Assembly: GCA_030770425.1 (NCBI GenBank)
Contig: JASJFT010000271.1
Span: forward strand, 1-54,505
DNA length: 54,505 nucleotides
Source: Darksidea phi
Taxonomy: Eukaryota; Ascomycota; Dothideomycetes; Pleosporales; Lentitheciaceae
Direction of reading: 5' to 3'
Positions 10,998-23,820 of the stretch are shown here, one piece after another. The position numbers were made by a program, and so were the translations under genes. Below the pieces are notes generated by a model. The model ran no database searches and was not told where the DNA came from. It worked only from the letters and a program-made list of their open reading frames with translations. Every line of letters starts with the position of its first letter. The first letter of the stretch is position 1.

Positions 10998-13044
10998 TTA
11001 TTCTAAGATCTTTAACTTTTAACTAAAGATAGTAGCTAAATATTAACCTCTAAATCCCTAGAGATCTACGATACTTAGAATAGATAGTACGTAGCGTTTT
11101 CTTAGGTAAGTCTTAAAACTAACTACTTTAAGTCTTAATATCGCTAAAGTACCTAATATCTTCTTTAGAAAGAAGAGACCTATAAAAGTATTATATAGGA
11201 TTAAATCTATATCCTAAACTCTATAATTAACTTATCTTTATATAATTAACTAAATTACTAAATTAGTATAATAATAAAATAGTAAATTTCCTAGACTAAG
11301 TAGGCCCTTTAAAGTTAGTCCTATTAAGTAAACTACTCTTCTATAAGGCCTCCCTATAGAAGAAAGGTAAAGAAAAAAATAAGAGTTTAAGTAGAATTAT
11401 AAGTAGAATTAGAAGTATCTATTTAAGAAGCTAGAAGTCTCTATTTAAAAATAGGAAATATAAATACTAATTAGTTTATATAAGTACTCTAACTAAATTA
11501 AAGAGGTTTATTAACTAATAAATATAGATTAACCTCTAATCTCTTCTAACTATTTATTCTTACTAAAAAGATAAGGATATAATCCTAAATAATATAAAAA
11601 ATAAAATTAGTTATTATATATAAAAACTCTAATTACTTAAAAAAGAAAATTAATTAGGAATACTTTATTTAATAAATATAAAGGAATAAGAAGTTCTCCT
11701 AGATTATAATATAGTTTAAGAGTTATTAGAAATCTAGAAAGACCTAGACTTAGTAGTTAATATTTTAATAAATAATAATCTTCGCCTAATTATAATCTAA
11801 AGGCTAATAATTATACTTAAAATAGATATTATTATAAGAAATACTTATATAAAATCTCTATTTAATAAGTACTTATAATATTAGAAATATCTTAATAATT
11901 TAGTTACTAAGTTAAAGAAGAAGCTCTAATAATATTAGAAAATTATAAATTAATAATAAAGCTTAGAGAAGAACCTTAAGTAATCCTTTTCTATAATAAC
12001 TTATACTAAGATTAAACTAATAGTTCTTTTTTAATATAATATTTATTCTATATTTACTTTTAAAGCTTTACTATTATAATATAACTCTAATAGTAGATAG
12101 ACTATTAGAGAAATAAGATACTTTTCTATTATAATACTTTTAAATAATATAGGCTTTAGTTCTTATAAAACCTCTTAAATACCTAGATTACTTAGAAGAT
12201 TTTAATAAAACTTAGTTTAATATCTAACTCTTAAGTTAATCTTAATAATAGAGGAGTAAGAGGTCGACCTAATTTTCTTTCTATTACTAGTACTAAAGAA
12301 CCTTCTACTACTTATTCTTATAGATAAGGACCTCTATATATTATTAATAAATTTAAATTAACTATATTTTATTAAAAGAAAAAAGAAAACTACTATTATA
12401 AAATTCTTATTAATTTTACTAGAATTTATAATTATTATCTTAAATAATAAAATATAAGTTTTTATTTAAGAGAAGGATATCTTAGAAAATTACTAAAGTA
12501 ACTTCTTATAAATCTCTAATTCCTAAAAGACTATATTCTACCTTAATTCTATTTTATTTAAAAATAATAAAGAGCTTAAGCTAAAGAATTAGCTTTATAA
12601 TATAGAATAGAAACTTACTATTAATAAGAACTAGTATATATAAGAAACCCTCTAGTAAATAGCTAAAATCTATTAAGTCTATATTATATTCTAACTAATA
12701 GGTCTAGTAAAGGACTATATCTAGATATAATTAAATTCTAAAGAGAAAGAGATAGACTTTATATCTAATATAGATCTATTAAAATATATTAAAAACTACT
12801 ATAATAATCTCTATATAAAGAAAAAGATAAAGATTAAGTTCTACTAACTATATATAAATATATTTAGTAAAGTTAGTAACTTTATTAAGAATTTTAAGTA
12901 TTTAGTAATAAAGGCTTATCTATCTTATTATTAATAGAATAAAGAATTTATAGATAAGCTCTATTTTAACCTAAAAAATAAGATAAATCTATTTAATAAT
13001 AATAATCCTATTTTTAATAAGCTATATAAATACGCGACCTTAGT
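10998..13044 (+). pseudogene. RIP-degraded gag of B2, first part
   Basis: The sequence is colinear with B1 6276-9310 minus the two solo LTRs found there. It ends at TTAGT, the left copy of the A1 target-site duplication, and continues at 20127. By position this is Gag. No intact motif can be read, and stops are TAA/TAG throughout. An A-rich run (AAAGAAAAAAATAAG) near 11370 is shared with B1. Confidence 0.7.
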
Positions 13045-13525
13045 TATTAAACGAGGTCCGGGCCTGATAGGTTATTTAGCCTCGTTTAGGGGTTATACTT
13101 AAGATAGGAAAGAAGAAGTTAGAATAAGTAAGTAATAGTTCAATTACGTTAATAGGCGAGATTAATCTAAATTCGAATTAACTATATAGAAGGAAAACTA
13201 TCTAAGAGATTCGTAATTATTATATATTAATTTGGTTTCCTTAGATCTATAGCTTTATACCTATAGATCTACTAAGCTATAGCTCTATAGCTCTATTCTA
13301 ATAGATCTACTAAGCTATTACGTAACCCCTAGATCTATCCTAATAGATCTACTAAGCTATTACGTAACCCCTAGATCTATCCTTACTAAGGTATAGATCT
13401 ATTATATAATTACTTATTCTCTAGTTATAAGATCTACGTTGTATTCTTTATTAGAGCCGGTAATTAGCTTAATCTTTAGTAGTTCTATTTACTAGTAGTC
13501 TATAGTATATATTTAGTTTATAATA
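13045..13525 (-). repeat. 3' LTR of A1
   Basis: This 481-bp LTR starts TATTAAACGAGG on the plus strand (end of the LTR) and finishes at TTATAATA. It holds two 42-bp tandem units (13300-13341, 13342-13383; each starts AATAGATCTACTAAGC). A purine tract (plus-strand TTATCTCCCCTC at 13526 on) abuts it, which makes this the 3' LTR. TpG at 13065, 13213 and 13439 are rare survivors or later gains. Confidence 0.92.
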
Positions 13526-13826
13526 TTATCTCCCCTCTTTAAACCTTTAGCTTAGAGGTTATTCCGAATCTAGTATTCGGTTATATTAGTATCGGGGCCC
13601 CTCCTTAAGAGGTTATTATTATTTATTATAGTATCGTATAAAACTCGAGAACGTATTATACTTACTAATAAAGTTCTTTACTATAGTTCTAAGATATTTC
13701 CCTATAGTTATTATTTATAGTTAGGAATATTATATATTACCTCTTTTAAAGATAGTAGATATTACGAGGTATATATCTATACTAATATATAAGGTTTTTA
13801 TTATATATTTAGTATCTTATTATTAG

Positions 13827-14233
13827 AAGGTTCGTCTATACTAAGTAGTAAAATTCGTATATTAGGACTTATTATTATTAGTAAAATCTATTAACTATAT
13901 AGAAGAGAGACTTTAATAGTAACTAGTAGAGGTTTAAAAAGCTTAAGACGAGCTTCTTAATAAGTTAGTAGAGGCTTAGATATAAGTATACTACTTAGAG
14001 AAATAGAAAATAGTTCTTTATAAAAAGTTAGTAGTATAATCCTAGATATTAGAAGCTAAGCTAGATAAAAAGGAAGTAGAACTTTAGTAGTTAGGGTAAT
14101 AGAAGGATTTAGAGACCTCTCTAATTACTCTAGATATTATTTATAACGTCGTAGATAATATTATTCCTCTTAACTTATTAAATACCTCTTACTACGTCGT
14201 AGGTAATAGTAATTTTTTTAGCTTATTATAAGA
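13827..14233 (+). pseudogene. Antisense coiled-coil-like ORF of A1
   Basis: On the strand opposite to A1 pol, one frame runs about 135 codons between the 3' LTR and the end of pol, the two genes facing each other tail to tail. Residues read include VKSINYIEERL near 13880, DELLNKLVEA near 13950, KLDKKEVEL near 14065 and NIIPLNLLNTSYY near 14160-14190. It is interrupted only by TAA/TAG, in places that suit former Gln or Trp. Heptad-like Leu/Lys/Glu spacing suggests a coiled coil. The same frame is readable in A3 (53590-53985, minus) and, more diverged, in A2 (37855-38245, minus). No family was recognised. ATG start is lost, so the N-terminus is uncertain. Confidence 0.6.
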
Positions 14234-14239
14234 TAAACT

Positions 14240-17200
14240 TACCTTATCTCTAGGTTTCCTTTAAAATTATAGTTTTAGTACTCCGTAAGCTTCTTAGAAT
14301 AATTAAGATTATTTTTAGATTTTTAGATTTATTTCTATAATCTCCTATTCTTATCTATTTCTTACTATTAGATTAAGTAGTAATTTTTTCTATTTCTAAT
14401 ATCTTTATCTAGGATCTCCTCTACTTTTTATTCTTTATTATCTTCTCTATATATATCTACTTCGTATACTACTAGTTTAGTATCCTATAGTACTTTTTCT
14501 AGTAAGCTAATATAGAATATAGGATAGATTTTTATTTATAGGAGTAGTCTTAGTCGGTAGTTTATAGGTAAGACTTATTTCTTAATCTTATAAGGCCCGA
14601 TCTTAGTATAGTCTAGTTTACTATTAGATTACTTACTCTTAATATTTTTTTATAGTAACTATACCTTTTCTTCCTCTTTAAAAGTAGGTACTTTTTTTTA
14701 CTTTCTATTATAGTATTTACTTATTCTATTTTAAAGGAATTCTATATCCTTCTTAAGCTATTAGTATATTTATAGAATAATTTTTACTATTTCTTCTTTA
14801 TTCTAGCTATAAGACTAGAGTTATCTAGATTCTTTATATATTTTTAGTTCGATTTTATAGTTTATAAAGAAGAGTATTATCTTCGTTATACTATATTATA
14901 AACTATTATACGTAAATTATACTATAGATAAAAGTATAACCTAATTATTTTAATAATAGTTTAGATAATATCTAAGGTATTATTCTACTATTTAATTTAT
15001 TCGTTCTATTAGTCTATCTATCTATAGATAGTACGTAGTTAATATATTATACTTAGTTTCTAGTTTAGTTATAAGGGTCTACTAAAATTTTACTATAAAC
15101 TTAACGTCTCTATCTAAGATAATCTTATCTAGTATTCTATATTTACTAAATATATATCTTAGTAGGGTATAGATAAGTTATTCTACTATATTTCTTTTAT
15201 CTATATACGGAATAAAGTAAATATATTTTATAAACTTATTTACTACTACTAATATAGTATTATAGGATACTTCTATTATTAGTTTCTTAGAACGTAGTAA
15301 CTTCGTAATAAAGTCTATAGTAATAATTTTCTATAATTCCTCTATATTTTCTATTAGTTATAGTATTCTATAGGGTATATATCTAGTATACTTATTATAA
15401 TAATAGTCTATATATTTTAAAAGTACTTAAGTAACTAGTTATCTTATATATAGAAAATAGTATATTCTTATTAATTATTTAAGAGTTTTTTCTACTCCTT
15501 AGTATCTATATACTAGTACCTTATAGTATTATCTAATAAATTCCTTTTATATTACCTTAGGTATATAGACTTTTTAGAATATATAGATAATTTCGTCCTT
15601 TTCTTAGATTACTTCTTAGATTTTATTTTATTTATCTATTACTTCTATAGTAGCTATACGGATCTATTAGGTCTATTTATTTTCTTCTAGTTTAAGTATT
15701 ATTTCTCGTATTCCTACTAGTTTAGAGTAATTATAAGTAATCGTTTTATCTAACTATAGTTTAAGGATTACTATACTAGGTTTCTCTATTCCTTAGTAGT
15801 TAGGTCTTCTACTAAGCGTATCTACTTATTTATTTTCTAATCCTTTAGTATATATAATCCTAATATTATAGGTTATAAGGATTTATACCTATTATATTTA
15901 TCTTCTAATTAGGGGTTTATTTATTAAGAATCTTATTAGATTCTTATAATCTATATAGATTATAATAGAGTATTTAGATTCTTATAAATTAAATCTCTAT
16001 TCCTTTAAAACTTTAATAATTACTAGTAACTCCTTATTATAGATATTATAGTTAAGCTCGACTAATAATATTTTTTATAAGAAGTAGTATACTAGTCTAA
16101 GGTTATCTTTATTATCTTTTTATAGTAGTACTACTCCTATTACGTAGTCTAATATATCTATCTTAATAATTAATAGTTCTTCTAGGTTATATATCTTAAT
16201 TATAGGTTCCTTAGTAAACTATTCTTTAATTTTTTTAAAAGCTTATTAATATTCCTCTTTTTATTTAAAAGGCTAGTCCTTTCTAGTAAGTTATATAAGG
16301 GGTACTATTATTATATTCTATTATAGTATTAATTTTTAATAGAAGTTATAGAATCCTAGAAATAATTATAGTTTCTTAAGATTCTTAGATGTAGACTACT
16401 CTTTAACCTTTTTAATTTATTATAGGTCTACTTTAATTTCTCTAGGTCTAATAATAAATCTTAGAAACTCTATTTCTTATACGTAGAATTTATATTTTCG
16501 TAGATAAAGGTATAATTATACTTCCTTAAGTACCTATAGGACCTTCTTTATATATTTTTTATATTCTTCTTCTATTTCGAAGTAGATTAGAATATTATTA
16601 AGATATACTATTATAAACTAATTAAGATAGTTTTATAAAATACTATTAATCCGTTCTTAGAATATTATAGGTATATTAGTAAGTTTAAAGGGTATTACTT
16701 AGTATTTATATAGTTCTTTCTTAGTCTTAAAAGCTATTTTCTATTCTTTACCTTTTTTAATTCGAATCTAGTAGTATATATTCTAAATATCTAGTCGTAT
16801 AAACTATTTAGCTTTTCTTAGTTAGTCTTATATTTCTAATATTAAAGGTAAGAGGTATTAGTTCTTAATTATAATATCGTTAAGTATTTAGTAATTAATA
16901 TATAGTTATAATTTAGTAGTACCCTTCTTAGGTACGAAGAGAACTAGGTATTCTATAAATAAATTTAAGTATCGAATATATCTCTTTATAAGGTTATCTT
17001 TAAGATACTTTATTATAATTTTTTCTTCTTCTTTAGTTAATTTATAGATTAGTCTAAATCCTAGAGTTTTCCCTTCTTATAGTAGAATTATGTAGTTCTA
17101 GGACTAGTATTAGAATAGACTTTTCTCTAGTTCTATAAATAATTCCTTCTATTTTCTATATTATTCTAGGATATTATTACTCTCTTCTTAAGTTACGCCT

Positions 17201-19630
17201 AGATTCTATTATAGGAATAATACCTATTAGTTTATCTATTAAATTTAAGGATCGGCTTCTTAAAGCTATAGTATTTCTAGAATTATATCTTAGTCGTTTA
17301 ATATTTTAATTATATTAAGTATTTTATTTTCTTTTTCCTATTCCTATAGGCTAAGTTTACCTTTAGTTTCGTATATTATAGATTTATTAAAGGGTTCTTC
17401 TTTAATAGTATATATAATACTAGGATATTATTTCTTCTATTAAGAAATCTTCTTTTTTTAGACGAAGTCTTTACTAATAAAGTTTCGAGTAACTCTACTA
17501 TTAATTAGAATAGTAATCTTTCTTCCTTAATAGGTTCCTTAGAGGTAGATATAGTTCTATTCTCTTATTCCTTAAATTCTTATCTTCTTAGACTAATATT
17601 TTATATTAATCTTAGTCTAGACGTACTTTAGATATTTATTTTCTAGGTATTTATACTATAGTCTTTCTAAAATATAGTTTAATAGTAGAAGTAGTCCTAG
17701 TATAATTTTAATATATCTCTTTTATTACTAATTCTTAGATTATTACTATCTATATACTACTTCTAGTATAACTACTTAGGTAATCCTTTTATTATAGTTC
17801 TTTATTAGGTAGTAGTTATTTTTTTATTTTACTCCTTTATAGAGTTTATACTCTCTTTATATATATAAGATCTATATAATCTTAAAGTATACTAGATATC
17901 TTATTTTATATTATAGGTCGTCTTCTAGGTCGACTTTATATCTCTAATTATTATATTTTATAGAGGTCGTTTTTATAAAAATCTATTATTTAATTACTAT
18001 ATACTATAGTTATTCTTTATTAACTACTTTCGTAATATACTATATTTCTTTTTAAGTTTCTTAATTAGGTATAAGATCTATAATAAGGAAGTTTTATTTA
18101 ACTTATTATTTAAAGTCTTTAAAGGGTTAATATATTAGATAAAATCTAGACTATTTCTTATAGATCTTCTATATTATTATAGGTATTATAGTTTTCTCTA
18201 TAAATTATAAGGTTTAAGTATAAGTTATATTAAGTTCTAGTACTAGTCCTATTTCTTCTCTTAATAGTTAAATTATCTATAGATATCTAGTATTCTTATA
18301 TATTATAACTAGGTTTTCTTCTTCTAATTCTAAGGACTTATTACTATTATTAACTATTTATAATAGTATATCTATAGTATTATTAAAGTCTTTCTATTCT
18401 ATAAATAAGCCTTTCTTAGATACTTCTTCTTATACTTCTAGTAAGAACGAAACTCTTCTTTAAGACTCCTAAGTTATAACTACCTACTATTTCTATAACT
18501 AATAGCTAGTATTTAACTTAGCTTTATAGTACGTCTTATATTAGTTATATATATAAGTTATCTAATATATAGTATTATATTCCTATATTATAGCTATTCT
18601 ATTCTTTTTACTCTACTAGATATATCGGGGTTTTTCTTTTCTTAGATCTAATCTATAATCTTTTACTAAGTATTCTTATTTCTTATATTTAAAGTATATT
18701 TATTTTTTATAGAGTTCTTATTTCTTAAAGTTCTATTTTCCTTTTTTAGGTTCTAAGCTAGCTTCTAGGACTATTACCTCTAGTCTATAGTACTTTTCTT
18801 CCTTTTTCTTTTTATAGAATTCGACCTTTCTTCTTCTTTCTAGATTCTAGAGATAGAGATTATCGTCGATCTTAATAGCTTACTTAATTAGTCCTCTTAT
18901 AGTCTAGGGTCGTTCTATTCGAATTATTTTATAATAGATATAGTCTTTTAGTCCTTTATAGTATTATAATATAAGGACTACCTCTCCCTATTAAATCTTT
19001 ATAGTAAGTTATTCGAACTTAGATATATAAATTATAACGGATTTCGTCTATTTAAGATATATAATCTTTTACTCTACTAATCTTTCTAAATTAATATTTT
19101 TAAAGGTAATATATAGCTTATTTTTAAAGTACTTATAACTTAAGAAAATAACCTTTATTTTATTACTTTATTAAGTTTTAGGTAGTCGTAGTTATTTATT
19201 TAGGTATATTTTAAACTAAGTAATAGCTTTTCCTATAAACTAGACTACTATAAACGATACTTTATTACTCTTAGTAAATAGCTTTATTCTATTAAGGTTA
19301 AGGTAGATTACTATATTAGCTAAAAATCCTCTAAGCTTTAATCTTATTCTATTAAACTTTTCTAGTTCTTTAAGCTTTAATAGTTTACTTATATACCTCT
19401 AAAGTTAAGTAGTTAACTCTATAAGCTAGACTTCTAATATATTCTTCCTCTTCTTAAATATATACTAATTCTTAATAACTCTTTTAAAGTTTTCTATAGT
19501 TATACTACCTTTTAGGGAACTAAATTCCCGATAGCTTCCTACCTCTAAAGGTTCGGCCTAAGTTAGTAGCTATATCGTTCTACTTTATTAGGTTCCTTCT
19601 TCTACTATTATAGTTTAGCTATTTCTACCT
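14240..19630 (-). pseudogene. RIP-degraded gag-pol of A1
   Basis: This is the minus-strand polyprotein of a Ty3/gypsy chromovirus, colinear with A2 and A3. Landmarks in element order: zinc knuckle at about 18655-18696, with Cys/His codons turned to Tyr; RT active-site motif at 16594-16605, now Tyr-Leu-Asn-Asn instead of Y-L-D-D; integrase; and a chromodomain just before 14280. Many frames are closed by TAA/TAG. A1 differs from A3 mostly by transitions. It may have been one long Gag-Pol frame, but RIP hides any frameshift between Gag and Pol. Confidence 0.85.
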
Positions 19631-19645
19631 ATTAGATAGTTAAGG

Positions 19646-20126
19646 TATTAAACGGGGTCTGGGCCCGATAGGTTATTTAGCCTTGTTTAGAGGTTATACT
19701 TAAGATAGGAAAGAAGAAGTTAGAATAAATAAGTAATAGTTTAATTACGTTAATAGGTAAGATTAATCTAGATTCGAATTAACTATATAGAAGGAAAACT
19801 ATCTAAGAGATTCGTAGTTATTATATATTAATTTAGTTTCCTTAGATCTATAACTCTATACCTATAGATCTACTAAGCTATAGCTTTATAGCTCTATTCT
19901 AATAGATCTACTAAGCTATTACGTAACCCCTAGATCTATCCTAATAGATCTACTAAGCTATTACGTAACCCCTAGATCTATCCTTACTAAGGTATAGATC
20001 TATTATATAACTACTTATTCTCTAGTTATAAGGTCTACGTTATATTCTTTATTAGAGCCGGTAATTAGCTTAATCTCTAGTAGTTCTATTTACTAGCGGT
20101 CTATAGTATATATTTAGTTCGTAATA
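19646..20126 (-). repeat. 5' LTR of A1
   Basis: 481 bp, same length as the partner LTR at 13045-13525 and with the same two 42-bp units. The differences that I checked are transitions. TG at 19684-19685 is CG in the partner (13083-13084), and TG at 13065-13066 of the partner is CG here (19666-19667). Confidence 0.92.
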
Positions 20127-22553
20127 TTAGCTAATAAAATATTACTTAAAAATAACTAGTACTAAAAAATACGACTTATTTAAAATAACTAATTAGTTAT
20201 TTCTAAGAGAAAATAGTTAGTTATAAGTAAATCCTTTTCTAATAAATTAAAAAAGAAATCTACTTATTTTAAAAATATATCTAAGCTTTATAATTATATA
20301 CTAGAGAAGTATAAAGAGTAAAATTATTACTTTAACTATAAAAAGAAGGATAAGTAGTAAGACTACTCTAGCTATTTTATATAAAAGGTAATATAAAATA
20401 CTATAAAAGTAGAAGTTAATACTATCTTTCCTAATAATTTAGAGAAAGAAGCTTATTTAAACTTCTTATATAAAGAGAAGAGTAATTTAAAATATAACTC
20501 TAATACCTCCTTTATAGTATTAAAAAATAAAAGTTATTAAAAGAGGGCTTCTCTCTAGTAGTCTATATAAGAGTAATTAAATCTTTTAATTATTAATAAC
20601 TTATTAAGATATTATAGTTTATTAATTTAAAATTATTTATACTTTCTATTTAACTCGTAGTAAATAGTCTAGTTATACGACTAAGAGGATTAATAGATAA
20701 TAATACTAGTATATATCTATTAGTCTACTCTAAGTATCTAAAGATAATAAAAAGAAAGTTAAAGCCCGTCTTCTATTAATTAAAGAAACTAATTCCTCTT
20801 AATAGGTTTAATAGGAAATATAGTTACTTAGTTAATAGAACTATTTAAGCTAATCTATTAATTTAAAAAAAAATATATCTATCTAGTTTCTCTTTTATAA
20901 ACTTAGGTATTATAATATAATATTTAAAAAAAAAATTTTTAAATAAATTTAGTTCTTAATTAACTATTATAACTAAACTTTATACTAACTAAATAATATT
21001 CTAAAATAAATAAAATATAACCTAACTACTATAGAAAAGCCGAATTTAAAGCTAGAATTAGAATATTAAAATAATACTTTATACTATAATAATTTAATTA
21101 ATTAGTAAATTAAAGTATAAAAAAAGACTTATTTACTTAAAAAAAAATCTAATACTTAGTTTAGAGATTCTTATTAAAACTCTTATAATTCTCTAGAAGA
21201 AGGTCTATAAGTCTACTAAAGTCCTATTATAAGTAATAAAAAATTAATAAACTACTTCTAAAAAAAATATAGAGGAATATAAATAATAATATTAATAATA
21301 ATTTAAGAGATACTAAATCTAAGAAAAGTTAATAAGATTATTAAAAAAAATAATAGAAAGAAAAAAAAAGTAATATCTATTTCTAACGACCTACTAGAAT
21401 AGACTATTAGTAATAAATTTAATATATATTTTCTTAAGCCTTCTAATATATAGAAGCTTATAGATAAGAAAGAGATTATATTAAAAGTTACTAGTCTATA
21501 TAAAGTTAACTTATTAATTAGAAATAGATAATTAAAATATTTAATAGAATAGAATATATAAGATATAATAATAGAGAAGCTTCTTTATAAAAATTATATA
21601 GAGGTTATCCTAGACTACTTTTAAAAGTCGACTTAGATAAGCTATCTTTTAAAAGAAAGAATATTAACTATAAAATTATTCTTAAGGATAATATAAATAA
21701 GTTTAATATAAGTCTACTTTATAATATATTTCTTAAATATCTAAAGTTACTAAAAGCTTACTTAGAAGAGTACCTAAAGAAAGACTTTATTATAATTAAT
21801 AATATTAACTTTATCTTATCTATTCTATTTACTAAGAAGCTAGAAGAAGAATAAAGATTTTATATTAACTACTAAAAAATTAATATAGTTATAAAGAAGA
21901 ATATTATAATTATTTTCTTAATTAAAGAAATACTAATATAACTCTTTAAAGTAAAGGTATTTACTAAGCTAGACGTATATTAAATCTTTTATTATATTAG
22001 ACTAGATTTTAATATAAAAGATCTTATAACTTTTAAAATATAATATAAGAATTATAAATATTATATTCTATCTTTTAAACTATATAATAGATTAGTAACC
22101 TTTTAGTACTATATTAATTAAGTACTTAAGAATAAAATTGATAAGATCTATATTATCTATATAAATAATATTTTAATCTACTTAGAGAATCCTCTTAAAT
22201 ATAAGAAATATATAAATAAAATTCTAGATAAGCTTAAGAAGACTAGACTATAAATTAATATTAAAAAAAGCGAGTTTATAATTACTAAGGTAAAGTTCTT
22301 AGATTTTATTATTAATACTAAAGGGATCTATATAGACCTTAATAAGATAGTAGTTATTAGAGACTAAAAGAAATTTATAATTCTAAAAGGGTTATAAGCT
22401 TATTTAGACTTCTATAACTACTATTATAAGTAATTAAAAGACTATAGTTATATAGTCCGCCCGCTTACCCGACTATTATAAAAGGAAAAATTCTACGTCT
22501 TCGGGTCTAAAGAGTAAGCTATATTTAAGAAAAGTAAGATATTATTATATTCG
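20127..22553 (+). pseudogene. B2 gag end, protease and reverse transcriptase
   Basis: B2 resumes after A1 and continues through the Gag/protease region into reverse transcriptase. The RT catalytic motif is at 22158-22169 and reads Tyr-Ile-Asn-Asn, the Asp codons being turned into Asn (TGAT to TAAT). Downstream the frame still shows the usual palm and thumb order: a KK-rich helix, KFLDFII and GIYIDLNKI (22255-22350), as in other Ty3/gypsy RTs. A surviving TpG (AAAATTGATAAG near 22140) is TTAAT in sister copies. The frame is cut at 22553 by insert F2, just before RNase H. Confidence 0.85.
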
Positions 22554-23810
22554 AACCCCCTTCTCTAGAAGCTTAGACTACTACTTAGTATAATATTATA
22601 TTAGCTTCTAGACTAGTTATATTTTTTATAATTCTAATTACCTTATTATATTTTAATATTTCGATATCTTACGTAATAGGTAGTAACTATAGAATAATAA
22701 TAGCTTTTAATTTATTAATAATATATATAGATAGTTAAATACGTTAATAATACCGAACTTTCTATACTACTTCTTAGTCCTCTACTTACTAGTAATCTTT
22801 CTAGCTAGATATTCCTATCGTCTATTCTATCTATTTCTACTAGTTCTTCTATATTTAATATAAGCCTTTATACTATCGTTCGTATTATATCTACTATAGA
22901 TACTAGCTTTATCTTCTACGTTAGATATTAATTCCTTTAATAGTTTACTAAGAAGGTCGATTTCTTTCTCTTAAATAGTCTTCCTTATATAAGCTTATCC
23001 TCTAGTCTATATAAATAGTATAGCTACCTCTTAACGAAACGTCTATCCTCGTTATATAGGGTCTTAGATAGGAATATATTATAGGTAACTACTAATAGCT
23101 ATATAAGAATTCTATTACTACTTATTCTCTTAAATATATCTAATATATAGTTAGTTTTATACTAATAATTATTATAATTAAGGAGCCCTATTAGTAGTAC
23201 CTCCTATTTATAGCGCCGGGGATACTCTACTATAATATTTAAAAGGTTTAAAGCGCTATACTTAAATAGTCTATTCTACTCTAGTTTCTACTAAAGATCC
23301 TACTAAAGGACTAGACGAATAATCGTTGGTAAAGATATATAGTTAGTAGATATTAATAATAAGTTTAAGAAAGAGGATATATTAGTACTACTACTCTTAC
23401 TATTACTAGAAGACTAAGAATATATAGTAAGGAAGCTAGCTAAGGATAAGAGATAGATATAGTAAGGAAGCTAGCTAAGAATAATAGATAGATATAGTAA
23501 GTAGAATACTAGTATTATTATAGATAATTTTTATACTATAGATAGTAGTATTAGTAGACTAACTTCTTATTACTACTATTAGTCTTCTAACTAGACTCTA
23601 TAGTTTAGTATTATATATTATTTCTCGTCTAGTACCTTAATATTCGAAATATTACCTTATTAGTATTTTATAATTAATAGTACTATATATAGCTCTATAG
23701 CTCTATTATCGTATATAAGATATAGGTATAGTATTTCTACTATATATAAACTTCTACTATATTTTATATAAATCTTCTAAAGAGACTTCTATTATATAAA
23801 TCTAAATTAA
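22554..23810 (-). mobile_element. 1257-bp unclassified insert F2
   Basis: This insert interrupts B2 and is flanked by a perfect 10-bp duplication, ATTATATTCG (22544-22553, 23811-23820); B1 and B4 are continuous at the site. It starts AACCCCCTTCTCTAG and ends AAATCTAAATTA, with no terminal inverted repeat and no clear A-tail. A second, partial copy in the opposite orientation is F1 (1094-1697). Inside are two copies of the 35-36 bp AGGAAGCTAGCTAAG repeat (near 23410-23480) and, on the minus strand, the conserved ORF described for F1. A 10-bp duplication would fit a Mutator-like or a target-primed insertion; neither is proven. Confidence 0.7.
22838..23240 (-). pseudogene. Degraded F ORF, second copy
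   Basis: This is the minus-strand counterpart of the F1 coding region. It reads VEDKASIYSRYNTNDS near 22845-22895 and YNEDRRFV near 23020-23045, with TAA/TAG stops at other points than in F1. Keeping the same peptides in two independently mutated copies supports real coding. The family is unknown to me. Confidence 0.45.
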
Positions 23811-23820
23811 ATTATATTCG

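Larger units (their letters stand above)
13045..20126 (-). mobile_element. Full-length Ty3/gypsy chromovirus A1, nested in B2
   Basis: A1 is about 7.1 kb, minus strand, with 481-bp LTRs at both ends. Its flanks are TTAGT (13040-13044) and TTAGC (20127-20131), a 5-bp duplication with one C/T change; B1 reads TTAGC at the matching site. It carries gag, protease, RT, RNase H, integrase and chromodomain on the minus strand and, near its 3' LTR, a conserved reading frame on the opposite (plus) strand. A1 is therefore the innermost and younger insertion of the three-level nest A1 in B2 in B1, yet it is as heavily mutated as its hosts. Confidence 0.93.

Noticed and set aside
13300..13383. 42-bp tandem units as a separate satellite
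   Set aside because: They are part of the A LTR and occur at the same place in each A1/A3-type LTR.
22554..23810. F2 as an LTR or as a terminal-inverted-repeat transposon
   Set aside because: No TG...CA-type ends, no inverted termini, and a 10-bp rather than 5-bp duplication; left unclassified.
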